Origin: Amycolatopsis bullii
GTDB taxonomy: Bacteria; Actinomycetota; Actinomycetes; Mycobacteriales; Pseudonocardiaceae
NCBI RefSeq assembly: GCF_014654205.1
Contig: NZ_BNAW01000045.1
Span: 16,948-80,947 of the forward strand
Direction of reading: 5' to 3'
DNA length: 64,000 nucleotides
Shown here: positions 8,616-16,421 of the stretch, piece after piece
Numbering within the stretch: the first letter of the stretch is position 1
Layout of the letters: every line of letters begins with the position of its first letter
Made by a program: the position numbers and the translations under genes
Notes under the pieces: model-generated
The model's database searches: none
Told to the model about the DNA's origin: nothing
The model's input: only the letters and a program-made list of their open reading frames with translations

Positions 8616-9509
8616 ATGACCGCCGTCGCAAGCGCCCGCCCCGCGCTGCGGCACCGCCTGGCCGAGCGCGGCATCGACCGCACCCTGCTGCTCCTGGTGC
8701 CCGGCCTGCTGGTCACTGCCTGCCTGTTCCTGTACCCCTTCCTCTACGGCCTCCAACTGTCGTTCGCGCCGCGCAAGGGCGGGATCTTCGCCAACTACGC
8801 GCGCTTCTTCGGCGACCCCTACCTGCGCAACACCATCTGGACGACGCTCGGCATCGCCCTGCCGGCGACTTTCATCAACGTCCTCGCCAGCATCCCGATC
8901 GCGTACGTGATGCGCGGCCGCGTCCGCGGCAAGCGCCTCCTGACGACGATCCTCGTCGTGCCGATCACGCTCGGCACGGTGCTCACCGCGCAGGGCCTGA
9001 TCATGTACGGCGGGCCGGCGGGCTGGCTGAACAAGGTGCTCACCGTCCTCGGCATCACCGACCAGCCGCTGCCGCTGATCCACAACTACACCGGCGTGCT
9101 GCTGTCCCTGGTGATCACCGGCTTCCCGTTCTCCTTCCTGCTCACGTTGTCCTACCTCTCGGGCATCGACCCCTCCCTGGAGAAGGCGGCCGCGACGCTC
9201 GGCGCCAACGGCGTCCAGCGCTTCCGGCGGATCACCCTGCCCCTGCTGGCGCCCGGCCTGGCGATCACCTTCTGCCTCTCCTTCGTCATGGCGTTCTCGG
9301 TCTTCCCGAGCGCGCAGCTCGTCGGCGACCCCGCCAACGAGACCCGCGTCATCTCGATCGCCGCCTACCACGCCGCGTTCGAGGAGTACGACTACTCGAT
9401 GGGCTCGGCCGTCGCGATGCTCATGGCGGTGGTCATGCTGATCGTGATCGGCCTGGTCATGGCGTGGCGCGGCACGCTGTACCGCGGAGCGACCGGAGGC
9501 AAGGGATGA
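8616..9509 (+). CDS. ABC transporter permease (PotB-like)
   Basis: A 297-residue membrane protein with about six helices. The first is LLLLVPGLLVTACLFLYPFL. The EAA loop that docks to the ATPase is readable as EKAAATLGANGVQRFRRITL, followed by PLLAPGLAITFCLSF. The start is ATG 8616: the frame is open farther upstream inside the ATPase gene, but MTAVASARPALRHRL is a normal permease N terminus. The stop overlaps the next start by 4 bases (ATGA). It forms the channel with the following permease. Confidence 0.92.
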   Translation: MTAVASARPALRHRLAERGIDRTLLLLVPGLLVTACLFLYPFLYGLQLSFAPRKGGIFANYARFFGDPYLRNTIWTTLGIALPATFINVLASIPIAYVMRGRVRGKRLLTTILVVPITLGTVLTAQGLIMYGGPAGWLNKVLTVLGITDQPLPLIHNYTGVLLSLVITGFPFSFLLTLSYLSGIDPSLEKAAATLGANGVQRFRRITLPLLAPGLAITFCLSFVMAFSVFPSAQLVGDPANETRVISIAAYHAAFEEYDYSMGSAVAMLMAVVMLIVIGLVMAWRGTLYRGATGGKG

Positions 9510-10333
9510 CCGGTTGGGTCGCGCGTCCCGGACGTTGGGTCGTCTGGGCCGTCGTCGTGTTCTTTTTCGTCAACCTCGCGGGCGTGGTCCTCTCGGTGGT
9601 CGTCGACTCGTTCGGCACGCAGTGGTTCGGCACCTGGCTCCCGGACGGCTTCACCACCCACTGGTACGCCGACGCCTGGCGCGAGTTCGGCCTCTCGGAC
9701 GTCCTCCTCACGACGGCGGTCGTCGCGCTCGTGGTGATCGCCGTGTCGGTGGCGGTGGGCGTTCCGGCCGCCTACGCGCTGGCCCGCCGCTCCTTCCCCG
9801 GCAAACGCCTGGTGATGCTGCTGTTCGTGCTGCCGATCCTGATCCCTCCCATCACCTACGGCATCCCGCTGGCGACCGTGCTGTACAAGTTCCACCTGGC
9901 CGGCACCATCACCGGCGTCATCCTGGCCAACCTCGTGCCCTCGGTGCCGTTCGTGGTGCTGACGATGACGCCGTTCATCGAGCAGATCGACCCGAAGATC
10001 GAGGCCGCGGCCCGCATGTCCGGCGCGCGGACCGTCTCGGTGTTCACCCGCATCCTCGGCCCGCTGCTGCTGCCGGGCATCCTGGCCGCGTCGATCCTGG
10101 TGCTGGTGCGCACGGTCGGCATGTTCGAGCTGACGTTCCTCACCGCCGGCCCGGACTCGACGACCCTCGTGGTGGCCCTCTACAACTCCGTGTTCGCCGC
10201 CGGCATCCGCGCCAACCAGTCCGTCGACGCCATGGCGACCATCTACACCGCTTCCATGCTCGTGCTCCTTCTCATCGCGTTGCGGTTCGTGAACCCGACC
10301 CAGCTGGTGACCCGGATCCGGGAGGAGGCCTGA
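9506..10333 (+). CDS. ABC transporter permease (PotC-like)
   Basis: A 275-residue membrane protein, partner of the preceding permease. Six hydrophobic segments are visible, beginning WVVWAVVVFFFVNLAGVVLS, and the EAA loop reads IEAAARMSGARTVSVFTRI. ATG 9506 overlaps the upstream stop. It is the last gene of the operon; the 113 bases that follow carry the MerR promoter. Together these four genes form a complete importer. Confidence 0.92.
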   Translation: MTGWVARPGRWVVWAVVVFFFVNLAGVVLSVVVDSFGTQWFGTWLPDGFTTHWYADAWREFGLSDVLLTTAVVALVVIAVSVAVGVPAAYALARRSFPGKRLVMLLFVLPILIPPITYGIPLATVLYKFHLAGTITGVILANLVPSVPFVVLTMTPFIEQIDPKIEAAARMSGARTVSVFTRILGPLLLPGILAASILVLVRTVGMFELTFLTAGPDSTTLVVALYNSVFAAGIRANQSVDAMATIYTASMLVLLLIALRFVNPTQLVTRIREEA

Positions 10334-10410
10334 CCGGCTCGCTCACGTGTTCGACTCTACCGCGAAAAGTCGAACGCATGATCGACACGATCGAGCGAAC
10401 CCGCAGGTCT

Positions 10411-10440
10411 TGCGCCTCCCCCGAGGGGAGCTGACACGCT
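10411..10440 (+). promoter_or_regulatory. Candidate MerR-type autoregulated promoter with dyad in spacer
   Basis: A possible -35 TTGCGC (from 10410) is followed by a 19-base spacer and a weak -10 CACGCT (10435-10440), 6 bases before the merR ATG. The spacer contains the dyad CTCCCC-CGA-GGGGAG (10416-10430). A dyad inside a 19-bp spacer is the hallmark of promoters that MerR proteins activate by twisting DNA. The transcript would be almost leaderless. Confidence 0.5.
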
Positions 10441-10446
10441 GGCGGC

Positions 10447-11289
10447 ATGCAGTATTCGATCGGCGAACTCGCCCACCGGACCGGGCTGACGGTCAAGGCC
10501 GTCCGGTTCTACTCGGATCGCGGCCTCGTGCCGCCGTCCGGGCGCAACGCCGCGGGCCAGCGCCGTTATGACGACGCCGCGCTCGCCCGGCTCGACGTCA
10601 TCCGGGTCCTCCGCGACCTCGGCATCGACCTCGCCACCATCCGGCGGGTGATCGACGGCGAGACCACCGTCGCGGAGGTGGCGGCCGAGCACGCCGCGGC
10701 GGTCGAGGCGCAGATCGGCGTGCTGCGCCGTCGAAGGGCGGTGCTGAACGCGGTGGCGAACCGCGGCCCGCGTCCCGAGGAGGCGTGTCTCGTGCACCAG
10801 CGCGCCGTGCTGTCCGAAGTGGAGCGACAATGCCTGATCGGCGACTTCCTCGCCGATGCCCTGGGTGATCGTCCCGAGCTGGCGGGGATCGCCCGCACCT
10901 TGACCCCGGAGCTGCCCGAGGACCCCACCGCCGAGCAGGCCGAGGCGTGGGTCGAGCTGGCCGCGCTGATGCGGGACACCGAGTTCCGCGCGAACCTGCG
11001 CCGGCTCGCGGACGGCCACGAAGGCGGGTTGCGTCGCGACCTGGCGGCCGAGGTGCGGGAGGTCGTCACCCCGGCCGTCGTGGCCGCGATCGTGCCGAAG
11101 TCCCCGGAGGCGAAGGCGATCGTCGACGGCCTGGGGCGCGATCCCGGCGAGCTCCGGGAATGGCTCGGTGTCGTCAACGATCCGCGCCGCGAGCGTTACG
11201 TGGAGCTATTGGGGGTGATCAACGGCTGGGCGGCACCGGAAAGCCTGGCTCCCGCCTTCGACTGGCTGGCCGAGGCTATGGCTGCCTGA
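10447..11289 (+). CDS. MerR family transcriptional regulator
   Basis: A 280-residue regulator. The N-terminal MerR winged helix is clear (QYSIGELAHRTGLTVKAVRF, YSDRGLVPPSGR, RRYDDAALARLDVIRVLRDL), and a coiled dimerisation helix runs to about residue 100. The remaining 180 residues are helical, with only one Cys (C117) and no Cys cluster typical of metal sensors, so it probably binds an organic ligand. It is convergent with the short thrS gene, overlapping it by 14 bases, and follows the ABC operon on the same strand with its own promoter-like dyad. No target gene is evident besides itself. Confidence 0.9.
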   Translation: MQYSIGELAHRTGLTVKAVRFYSDRGLVPPSGRNAAGQRRYDDAALARLDVIRVLRDLGIDLATIRRVIDGETTVAEVAAEHAAAVEAQIGVLRRRRAVLNAVANRGPRPEEACLVHQRAVLSEVERQCLIGDFLADALGDRPELAGIARTLTPELPEDPTAEQAEAWVELAALMRDTEFRANLRRLADGHEGGLRRDLAAEVREVVTPAVVAAIVPKSPEAKAIVDGLGRDPGELREWLGVVNDPRRERYVELLGVINGWAAPESLAPAFDWLAEAMAA

Positions 11290-12448
11290 CCGCCTTCAGG
11301 ATCGAGGCCAGCGCGTCCTCCGCCGGTTGAGCGTCGAGCCGGCTCCCGTCGCGCAGCCGTACGGAAAGCAGTCCGGCGGCGACCTCCTGGGGACCGATCA
11401 CGGCTTGGTACGGCACTAGGCGGCCGTCCCGGATCCGTGCGCCGAGGCTGCCGTCCACGGCGATCTCGGCCCGCAGATCGCCGCACCGGTCCAGGACGTC
11501 CTGGGCGTACGGCAGGTCGGCGGCGGACACGGGCAGCAGCCGGAGCTGCACGGGCGCCAGCCAGGCCGGGAAGGCGCCGCCGTGCACTTCGATCAGCTGG
11601 GCGACCGCGCGCTCGATGCTGCCGATGATGCTCCGGTGCACCATGACCGGCCGGTGCTTGGCCCCGTCCGCGCCGACGTACTCGAGGCCGAACTGCGCGG
11701 GCTGGTGGAAGTCGACCTGGACGGTGGACAGGGTCGATTCGCGGCCCGCGCCGTCGGCGATCTGAACGTCGATCTTCGGCCCGTAGAACGCCGCTTCGCC
11801 CTCGACGGCGTCGTACGGGAGGCCGCCGAGGACCGACCGCAGGATGGCCACGGCGTCGGCCCAGTTCCCGGGCACGTACTTCCCGCCGGGGCCGGGCAGC
11901 GAGAGCCGGTAGCGCGCCGGGCTGATGCCGAGTGCGTCGTAGGCCCGCCGGATCAGGGCGAGCGCGGCGGCGGCCTCGGCTTCGACCTGGTCGAGGGTGC
12001 AGAAGACGTGCGCGTCGTTGAGCTGGATCGCGCGCACCCGGTTCAGCCCGCCGAGCGCGCCGGAGAGCTCGGCCCGGTACATCCCGCCGATCTCGGCGAG
12101 CCGCAGCGGCAGCTCGCGGTGGCTGCGGCCGCGCGAACGGTAGATCAGCGCGTGGTGCGGGCACAGGCTCGGCCGCAGCACGAGCTGCTCGCCGCCGACG
12201 TCCATGGGCGGGTACATGTCGTCGCGGTAGTGGGCCCAGTGCCCGGAGATCTCGTACAGCTCGCGTTTGCCCAGTACCGGCGAGTGGACGTGCCGGTACC
12301 CCGCGCGCCGTTCGAGGTCGTGGACGTACTGCTCCAGGCTGTGGCGGACGATCGCGCCGTCGGGCAGCCAGTAGGGCAGGCCGGCGCCGATCAGCGGGTC
12401 GGTGCCGAACAGGCCGAGTTCGCGGCCGAGCTTGCGGTGGTCGGGCAT
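11276..12448 (-). CDS. Threonyl-tRNA synthetase lacking the N-terminal TGS and editing domains
   Basis: A 390-residue class II synthetase, against about 640-690 residues for full-length ThrRS. It begins directly at the catalytic core. The three zinc ligands that recognise threonine are present: C96 (RPSLCPHH), H147 (NDAHVFC) and H271 (VMVHRSIIGSIER). Other core landmarks are LPLRLAEIGGMYRAE, GALGGLNRVRA and EAAFYGPKID. A C-terminal anticodon-binding domain starts near PAWLAPVQLRLLPV. Start ATG 12448 has GGGAG 7 bases upstream. Lacking the editing domain, it cannot clear Ser-tRNA(Thr) in cis. It is likely an extra, conditionally used ThrRS. Upstream is a Thr-rich leader peptide and terminator hairpin, implying induction when charged tRNA-Thr falls. 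Confidence 0.88.
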   Translation of the reverse strand: MPDHRKLGRELGLFGTDPLIGAGLPYWLPDGAIVRHSLEQYVHDLERRAGYRHVHSPVLGKRELYEISGHWAHYRDDMYPPMDVGGEQLVLRPSLCPHHALIYRSRGRSHRELPLRLAEIGGMYRAELSGALGGLNRVRAIQLNDAHVFCTLDQVEAEAAAALALIRRAYDALGISPARYRLSLPGPGGKYVPGNWADAVAILRSVLGGLPYDAVEGEAAFYGPKIDVQIADGAGRESTLSTVQVDFHQPAQFGLEYVGADGAKHRPVMVHRSIIGSIERAVAQLIEVHGGAFPAWLAPVQLRLLPVSAADLPYAQDVLDRCGDLRAEIAVDGSLGARIRDGRLVPYQAVIGPQEVAAGLLSVRLRDGSRLDAQPAEDALASILKAVRQP

Positions 12449-12492
12449 GGTGGACTCCCTCGTGGACGGCGAGGCGGGAGACCACAAGACGA

Positions 12493-12518
12493 AAGCCCGG
12501 GGCAACCGCCCCGGGCTT
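12493..12518 (-). terminator. Attenuator hairpin of the thrS-like leader
   Basis: On the minus strand AGCCCGGGGC and GCCCCGGGCT pair around a GGTT loop (11 bp with one added A-T pair), followed by TTTCGTCTTG. It lies between the leader peptide stop and the synthetase ribosome site. The first arm could instead pair with GTCCCGG inside the leader (12539-12545), which is the antiterminator arrangement. Confidence 0.75.
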
Positions 12519-12530
12519 CGTGAGCATGCT

Positions 12531-12581
12531 TCAGCGCGCCGGGACACTCCTCGGCGTCGTCGTCTGTGCTGCGCGCTTCAT
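12531..12581 (-). CDS. Threonine-rich attenuation leader peptide (16 aa)
   Basis: The reading frame encodes MKRAAQTTTPRSVPAR. Codons 7-9 are three consecutive ACG threonine codons (12555-12563), directly matching the amino acid used by the downstream synthetase. A promoter-like pair sits just upstream, with the -10 only 7 bases before the ATG, so the message would be nearly leaderless, which is common in actinobacteria. Stalling at the Thr codons would leave GTCCCGG (codons 13-15) free to pair with CCGGGGC (12508-12514) and prevent the terminator. The frame is too short for normal gene finders; the support is its composition and position. Confidence 0.75.
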   Translation of the reverse strand: MKRAAQTTTPRSVPAR

Positions 12582-12588
12582 GGGATCG

Positions 12589-12618
12589 ACGGTAGCAGCG
12601 GCCGCCAACCGTTTTCAG
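12589..12618 (-). promoter_or_regulatory. Candidate promoter of the thrS-like attenuator operon
   Basis: On the minus strand a -10 TACCGT (12589-12594) and a -35 CTGAAA (12613-12618) are separated by 18 bases. Transcription would begin at or 1-2 bases before the leader peptide ATG at 12581. The -35 overlaps the stop codon of the upstream UPF0303 gene. Confidence 0.5.
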
Positions 12619-13082
12619 GAGCCGAGGAACAGCTCCAGCTGCTCGACGACGAACGCGTGGTCGTCGGCCTGCGGGAGCCCGGACACACCGACCGTGCCGA
12701 CCGGCCCGACGCCGCGGACCAGCACCGGGAAGACGCCGCCGTGGGCCGCGTAGCGGTCCGGGTCGAGGCGGGAGTCCTCCTCGAACGAGCCGCCCGTGGC
12801 GCGGAACTGCGTCCCGATCAGGAAGGAGCTGTGCCCGTAGCGGTCGACGACGCGGCTCTTGCGGTCGATCCAGGCGTCGTTGTCGGCCGACGTCCCGGGC
12901 AGCGCGGCGTGGAAGAGCCGCTGGCCGTTGCGCCGGACCGAGATCGTCACCGGCAGCCGGCGGTCACGGGCGGCCGCCAGCAGGTGCTGGCCGAGGGCGA
13001 GGGCGGTCTCGTTGTCGAACCGGGTGAACTGGAGGCGTTCCTCCTGCTCGGCGAGCTGGGCGAGGCGGTCGGCTTCGGTCAT
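12615..13082 (-). CDS. UPF0303 / heme-degrading (HbpS-GlcG superfamily) protein
   Basis: A 155-residue cytoplasmic protein. Recognisable UPF0303 features are LQFTRFDNETALALGQHL, ISVRRNGQRLFHAALPGTS, a DNDAWIDRKSRVVDRYGHSS segment and the Gly-rich HGGVFPVLVRGVGPVGTVGV. The fold is the HbpS/GlcG alpha-beta type; members bind heme or small cofactors, but the biological role is not settled. ATG 13082 is preceded by the divergent intergenic region shared with phospholipase C. It lies upstream of the thrS attenuator on the same strand, but that unit has its own promoter. Confidence 0.8.
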   Translation of the reverse strand: MTEADRLAQLAEQEERLQFTRFDNETALALGQHLLAAARDRRLPVTISVRRNGQRLFHAALPGTSADNDAWIDRKSRVVDRYGHSSFLIGTQFRATGGSFEEDSRLDPDRYAAHGGVFPVLVRGVGPVGTVGVSGLPQADDHAFVVEQLELFLGS

Positions 13083-13168
13083 GCAGGCATTAAATCAACA
13101 CTGTTGTGTAATCACCAGTGATGAACTGGACGACCACGGCGTCCGTACAACAGGCGAGGAGGTGAGGC

Positions 13169-15118
13169 ATGGGCCGGATCCGGCGTCGCACGGTGCTGGG
13201 CGGCGCGGCCGCGGTCACGGCCGCCGGTGCGCTGTCCGCCGCCTGCGCCCCGGCGCCGCGCAAGGGCACTGTCGACGACGTCCGCCACGTCGTCGTCCTC
13301 ATGCAGGAGAACCGGTCGTTCGACCACTACTACGGCACCATGGCCGGTGTCCGCGGCTTCGGCGACCGCGCGGCCCTGCGTGACGTCTTCCGCCAGCGCG
13401 GCGACAAGGGCGGCCCGGTGCTGCCGTTCCGGATCGACACGTCCGTTGTGGACGGTCAAGATCTCGGCGAGCTGCCGCACGACTGGAACAGCACGCACCG
13501 CGCGTGGAACGGCGGCGGCTACGACCGCTGGACGGCGGCGAAGAGCCCGATGACCATGGGGTACTTCACCGGCGACGACATCCCGTTCCAGCACGCGCTG
13601 GCCGCCGCCTTCACCCTCTGCGACCACTACTTCTGCTCGATCCAGGGCCCGACGCACCCGAACCGGCTCTACCACTGGACCGGCACCATCGACCCGGACG
13701 GCCTCGCCGGCGGCCCCGCGACGCACAACGCGCCGGACTACGAACCCTCCTTCCGCTGGACGACCTACCCCGAACGGCTCGAGGCCGCGGGCATCTCGTG
13801 GCGGATCTACGCCAACGACGAGGAGCGCGGCGTCCCCGAGCACTTCGTCGGCGACTACGGCGACAACCCGCTCTGGCTGTTCCAGAGCTTCCACGACGCG
13901 CTGTACTCGATGGACCCGGTCAAGCGACGGCTGGCCGAACGCGGGAACCTGCGCAAGCAGCTCAAGCCCGACTCGGGGAAGGGGAAGGACCTCGACCACG
14001 TGCTGGCCGAGTTCATCGCCGACTGCGCGGCCGGCACGCTGCCCGCGGTCTCCTGGGTGGTGGCCCCGTACGGCTACTGCGAGCACCCGGCGGCGCGTCC
14101 GGTCGACGGCGCCGCGTACGTCCAGCGCATGCTGAAGGCGTTGTGGGACAAGCCGGACCTGTGGGAGTCGACCGTCGTCTTCATCAACTACGACGAGAAC
14201 GACGGCTTCTTCGACCACGTCGTCCCGCCGACGCCGCCACCCGGCACCCCCGGCGAATACCTGCCCGGGAACCGGCCGGAGAAGGGTGAGCCGTCCGGGC
14301 CGCCCCTCCCGATCGGGCTGGGCCCGCGGGTGCCGATGACCGTCGTCTCGCCGTGGAGCCGCGGCGGCTGGGTGAACTCGCAGGTCTTCGACCACACGTC
14401 GGTGCTGCGGTTCCTGGAGACCTGGACCGGCGTGCGCGAGCCGAACATCTCGGCTTGGCGCCGGGCCATCTGCGGCGACCTGACCAGCTGTTTCGACTTC
14501 CGCACGCCCGACACGACCATCCCGCTGCTGCCCGACGCGAACGCGTTGCGCGCCGAAGCCGACCGCACGCAGCGACGGCTCCCGAAGCCCGGGCTGGGTC
14601 CGGCCGCGCTGGTTCAGGACCCCGGCACGGCGAAGGCGCGCCCGCTGCCGTACCAGCCGGTCGCCTGGGTCACGGCCGATCCGCAGGCCTTGCACCTGCA
14701 CCTGGCCAACCACGGAACGCAGGCGCTGCAGCTGGCCGCGTACGCCTACCACGCGGGCGGGGCGTCACAACGCTTCGACGTCGGCCCGAAGGGCGAGCTC
14801 ACCGGCGAAGTCGCGCACGGCGGGACGTACGACGTCGCCATCCACGGCCCGAACGGCTTCGTCGTCGAGGCTTCGGGCGGCCTCGACCTCGACGCGGCCG
14901 TCACCTACACCGGCACGCCCGCGCTGCGGGTCACGGTGACCAACCGCGGGCCGTCACCGGTCACGCTGAACGACGTCACCCTCCCGCCCGGCGGCGCCCA
15001 CGACTTCCCGGTGCCGACCAGCAACGGCTGGTACGACGTCACGTTCGAGACGCCGGGATGGCGCCGCCGGTTCGCCGGTCACCTGGAGGACGGCCGCCCG
15101 TCGCGGACCGGGCCCTGA
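13169..15118 (+). CDS. plcC: Phosphocholine-type phospholipase C (Tat-exported)
   Basis: A 649-residue secreted phosphoesterase. The twin-arginine signal MGRIRRRTVLGGAAAVTAAG opens the protein and is followed by AACAP, which may be a lipobox. The catalytic phosphoesterase domain (about residues 30-430) has HVVVLMQENRSFDHYYGT with the nucleophile-region ENRSFDH, CDHYFCSIQGPTHPNR and FINYDENDGFFDHVVPP. Two C-terminal beta domains (about 490-640, DUF756 type) are typical of bacterial PLC. It would cleave phosphatidylcholine or sphingomyelin head groups outside the cell, often for phosphate supply. The 3' end overlaps the convergent M20 gene by 40 bases. The gene symbol is the generic family name. 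Confidence 0.9.
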   Translation: MGRIRRRTVLGGAAAVTAAGALSAACAPAPRKGTVDDVRHVVVLMQENRSFDHYYGTMAGVRGFGDRAALRDVFRQRGDKGGPVLPFRIDTSVVDGQDLGELPHDWNSTHRAWNGGGYDRWTAAKSPMTMGYFTGDDIPFQHALAAAFTLCDHYFCSIQGPTHPNRLYHWTGTIDPDGLAGGPATHNAPDYEPSFRWTTYPERLEAAGISWRIYANDEERGVPEHFVGDYGDNPLWLFQSFHDALYSMDPVKRRLAERGNLRKQLKPDSGKGKDLDHVLAEFIADCAAGTLPAVSWVVAPYGYCEHPAARPVDGAAYVQRMLKALWDKPDLWESTVVFINYDENDGFFDHVVPPTPPPGTPGEYLPGNRPEKGEPSGPPLPIGLGPRVPMTVVSPWSRGGWVNSQVFDHTSVLRFLETWTGVREPNISAWRRAICGDLTSCFDFRTPDTTIPLLPDANALRAEADRTQRRLPKPGLGPAALVQDPGTAKARPLPYQPVAWVTADPQALHLHLANHGTQALQLAAYAYHAGGASQRFDVGPKGELTGEVAHGGTYDVAIHGPNGFVVEASGGLDLDAAVTYTGTPALRVTVTNRGPSPVTLNDVTLPPGGAHDFPVPTSNGWYDVTFETPGWRRRFAGHLEDGRPSRTGP

Positions 15119-16344
15119 CGCAGGGCGTCGAGCGCGAAGGCGGCGAGCATCGCGACGCCGTGGGGCATCGCGTTCTCGTCGAAGAGCACGCGGTTGGAGT
15201 GGTTCGCCGCCGCTTCGGCGGGGTCGACGCCGGGCGGGCACGCGCCGAGGAACGCGTACGCGCCGGGGACGCGTTGCAGGACGTAGGAAAAGTCCTCGGC
15301 GCCCATCAGCGGGTCCGCGAGCAGCTCGACGTTGTCCGGGCCGAGCACCTCCGCGCCGAGCCGCAGCACCTCGGCGGCGATCCGGTCGTCGTTCACCGTC
15401 ACCGGGTAGCCCGGCTCGACGTCGGCGACCACGCGGCAGCCGTAGGCCGCGCCGACCTGCTCGCACACCTTCGGCAGCTCGGCGCGGACCAGCGCGCGCG
15501 TCTGCTCGGACAGCGTCCGGATCGTGCCCTCGAGCTCGGCGGTCTCCGGGATGATGTTCGACGTCGTGCCGGCCTGGATCCGGGTCACCGAGAGCACCGC
15601 GGGGTCGAACACGCTGACCCGGCGGCTGATCATCGTGTGCAGCGCCCCGACCATGGCCGCGGCGGCCGGTACCGGGTCGATCGTGTGCTGCGGCGCCGAG
15701 CCGTGCCCGCCCTTGCCGGTGACGCGCACGTGGAACGAGTCCGCCGACGCCATCAGCGGACCGGGCCGCAGCTGCAGCAGGCCGCTGGGCGCGTTGGCCA
15801 GGATGTGCACGCCGAACGCGCGCTCGACCCGGGTTCCGGCCGCGTCGAGGACGCCCTCGTGGATCATGAACCGGGCGCCGTGGTGACCCTCCTCACCCGG
15901 CTGGAACATGAACACGACCGACCCGGCCAGCCGGTCCCGGCGCTCGGCGAGCAGCCGCGCCGCCGAAGCCAGCATCGCGACGTGCGTGTCGTGCCCGCAC
16001 GCGTGCATCGACTCCGGGTCCTCCGACGCGAAGTCGAGGCCGGTTTCCTCGGTCAGCGGCAGCGCGTCCATGTCGCCGCGCAGCAGCACCGCCGGACCGG
16101 GCCGCGCGCCGCGCAGGACGGCCGTCAGCGACGTCGTGGCCTTGCCTTCGGTGATCTCGAGCGGCAGGCCGTCGAGGGCCTCGCGGATCGCCGCCTGCGT
16201 CCGCGGCAGGTGGAGGCCCTGCTCCGGGTGGCGGTGCACGGCCCGCCGGAGGGCGACCGTGCGGTCTTGCAGCGCCCGCGCGTCGTCGAGCAGCCCGGCG
16301 AACGGCGTGCCGGGCAAGGTGGGCAGGTCAGTGGGGCCGGTCAT
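15079..16344 (-). CDS. M20 family metallopeptidase / amidohydrolase
   Basis: A 421-residue enzyme of the M20D group (N-acyl amino acid amidohydrolase, hippurate hydrolase). Metal-binding motifs are MHACGHDTHVAMLASAARLL, FMFQPGEEGHHGARFM (the general-base Glu pair) and MGAEDFSYVLQRVPGAYAFLG; the dimerisation domain includes GKGGHGSAPQHTIDPV. Start ATG 16344 gives the standard N terminus before the HPEQGLHLPRTQ segment; an upstream extension of the frame is not supported. The role is hydrolysis of N-acyl or peptide-like amides; the exact substrate is not predictable. Convergent with the phospholipase gene. Confidence 0.9.
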   Translation of the reverse strand: MTGPTDLPTLPGTPFAGLLDDARALQDRTVALRRAVHRHPEQGLHLPRTQAAIREALDGLPLEITEGKATTSLTAVLRGARPGPAVLLRGDMDALPLTEETGLDFASEDPESMHACGHDTHVAMLASAARLLAERRDRLAGSVVFMFQPGEEGHHGARFMIHEGVLDAAGTRVERAFGVHILANAPSGLLQLRPGPLMASADSFHVRVTGKGGHGSAPQHTIDPVPAAAAMVGALHTMISRRVSVFDPAVLSVTRIQAGTTSNIIPETAELEGTIRTLSEQTRALVRAELPKVCEQVGAAYGCRVVADVEPGYPVTVNDDRIAAEVLRLGAEVLGPDNVELLADPLMGAEDFSYVLQRVPGAYAFLGACPPGVDPAEAAANHSNRVLFDENAMPHGVAMLAAFALDALRQGPVRDGRPSSR

Positions 16345-16421
16345 GGTCCCGATAGTGCCGCATGCGGCGCTTCGGGCGCACCGTGCGTGCGCCGGACCCA
16401 CCGGCGGAATACGGTGTGCGC

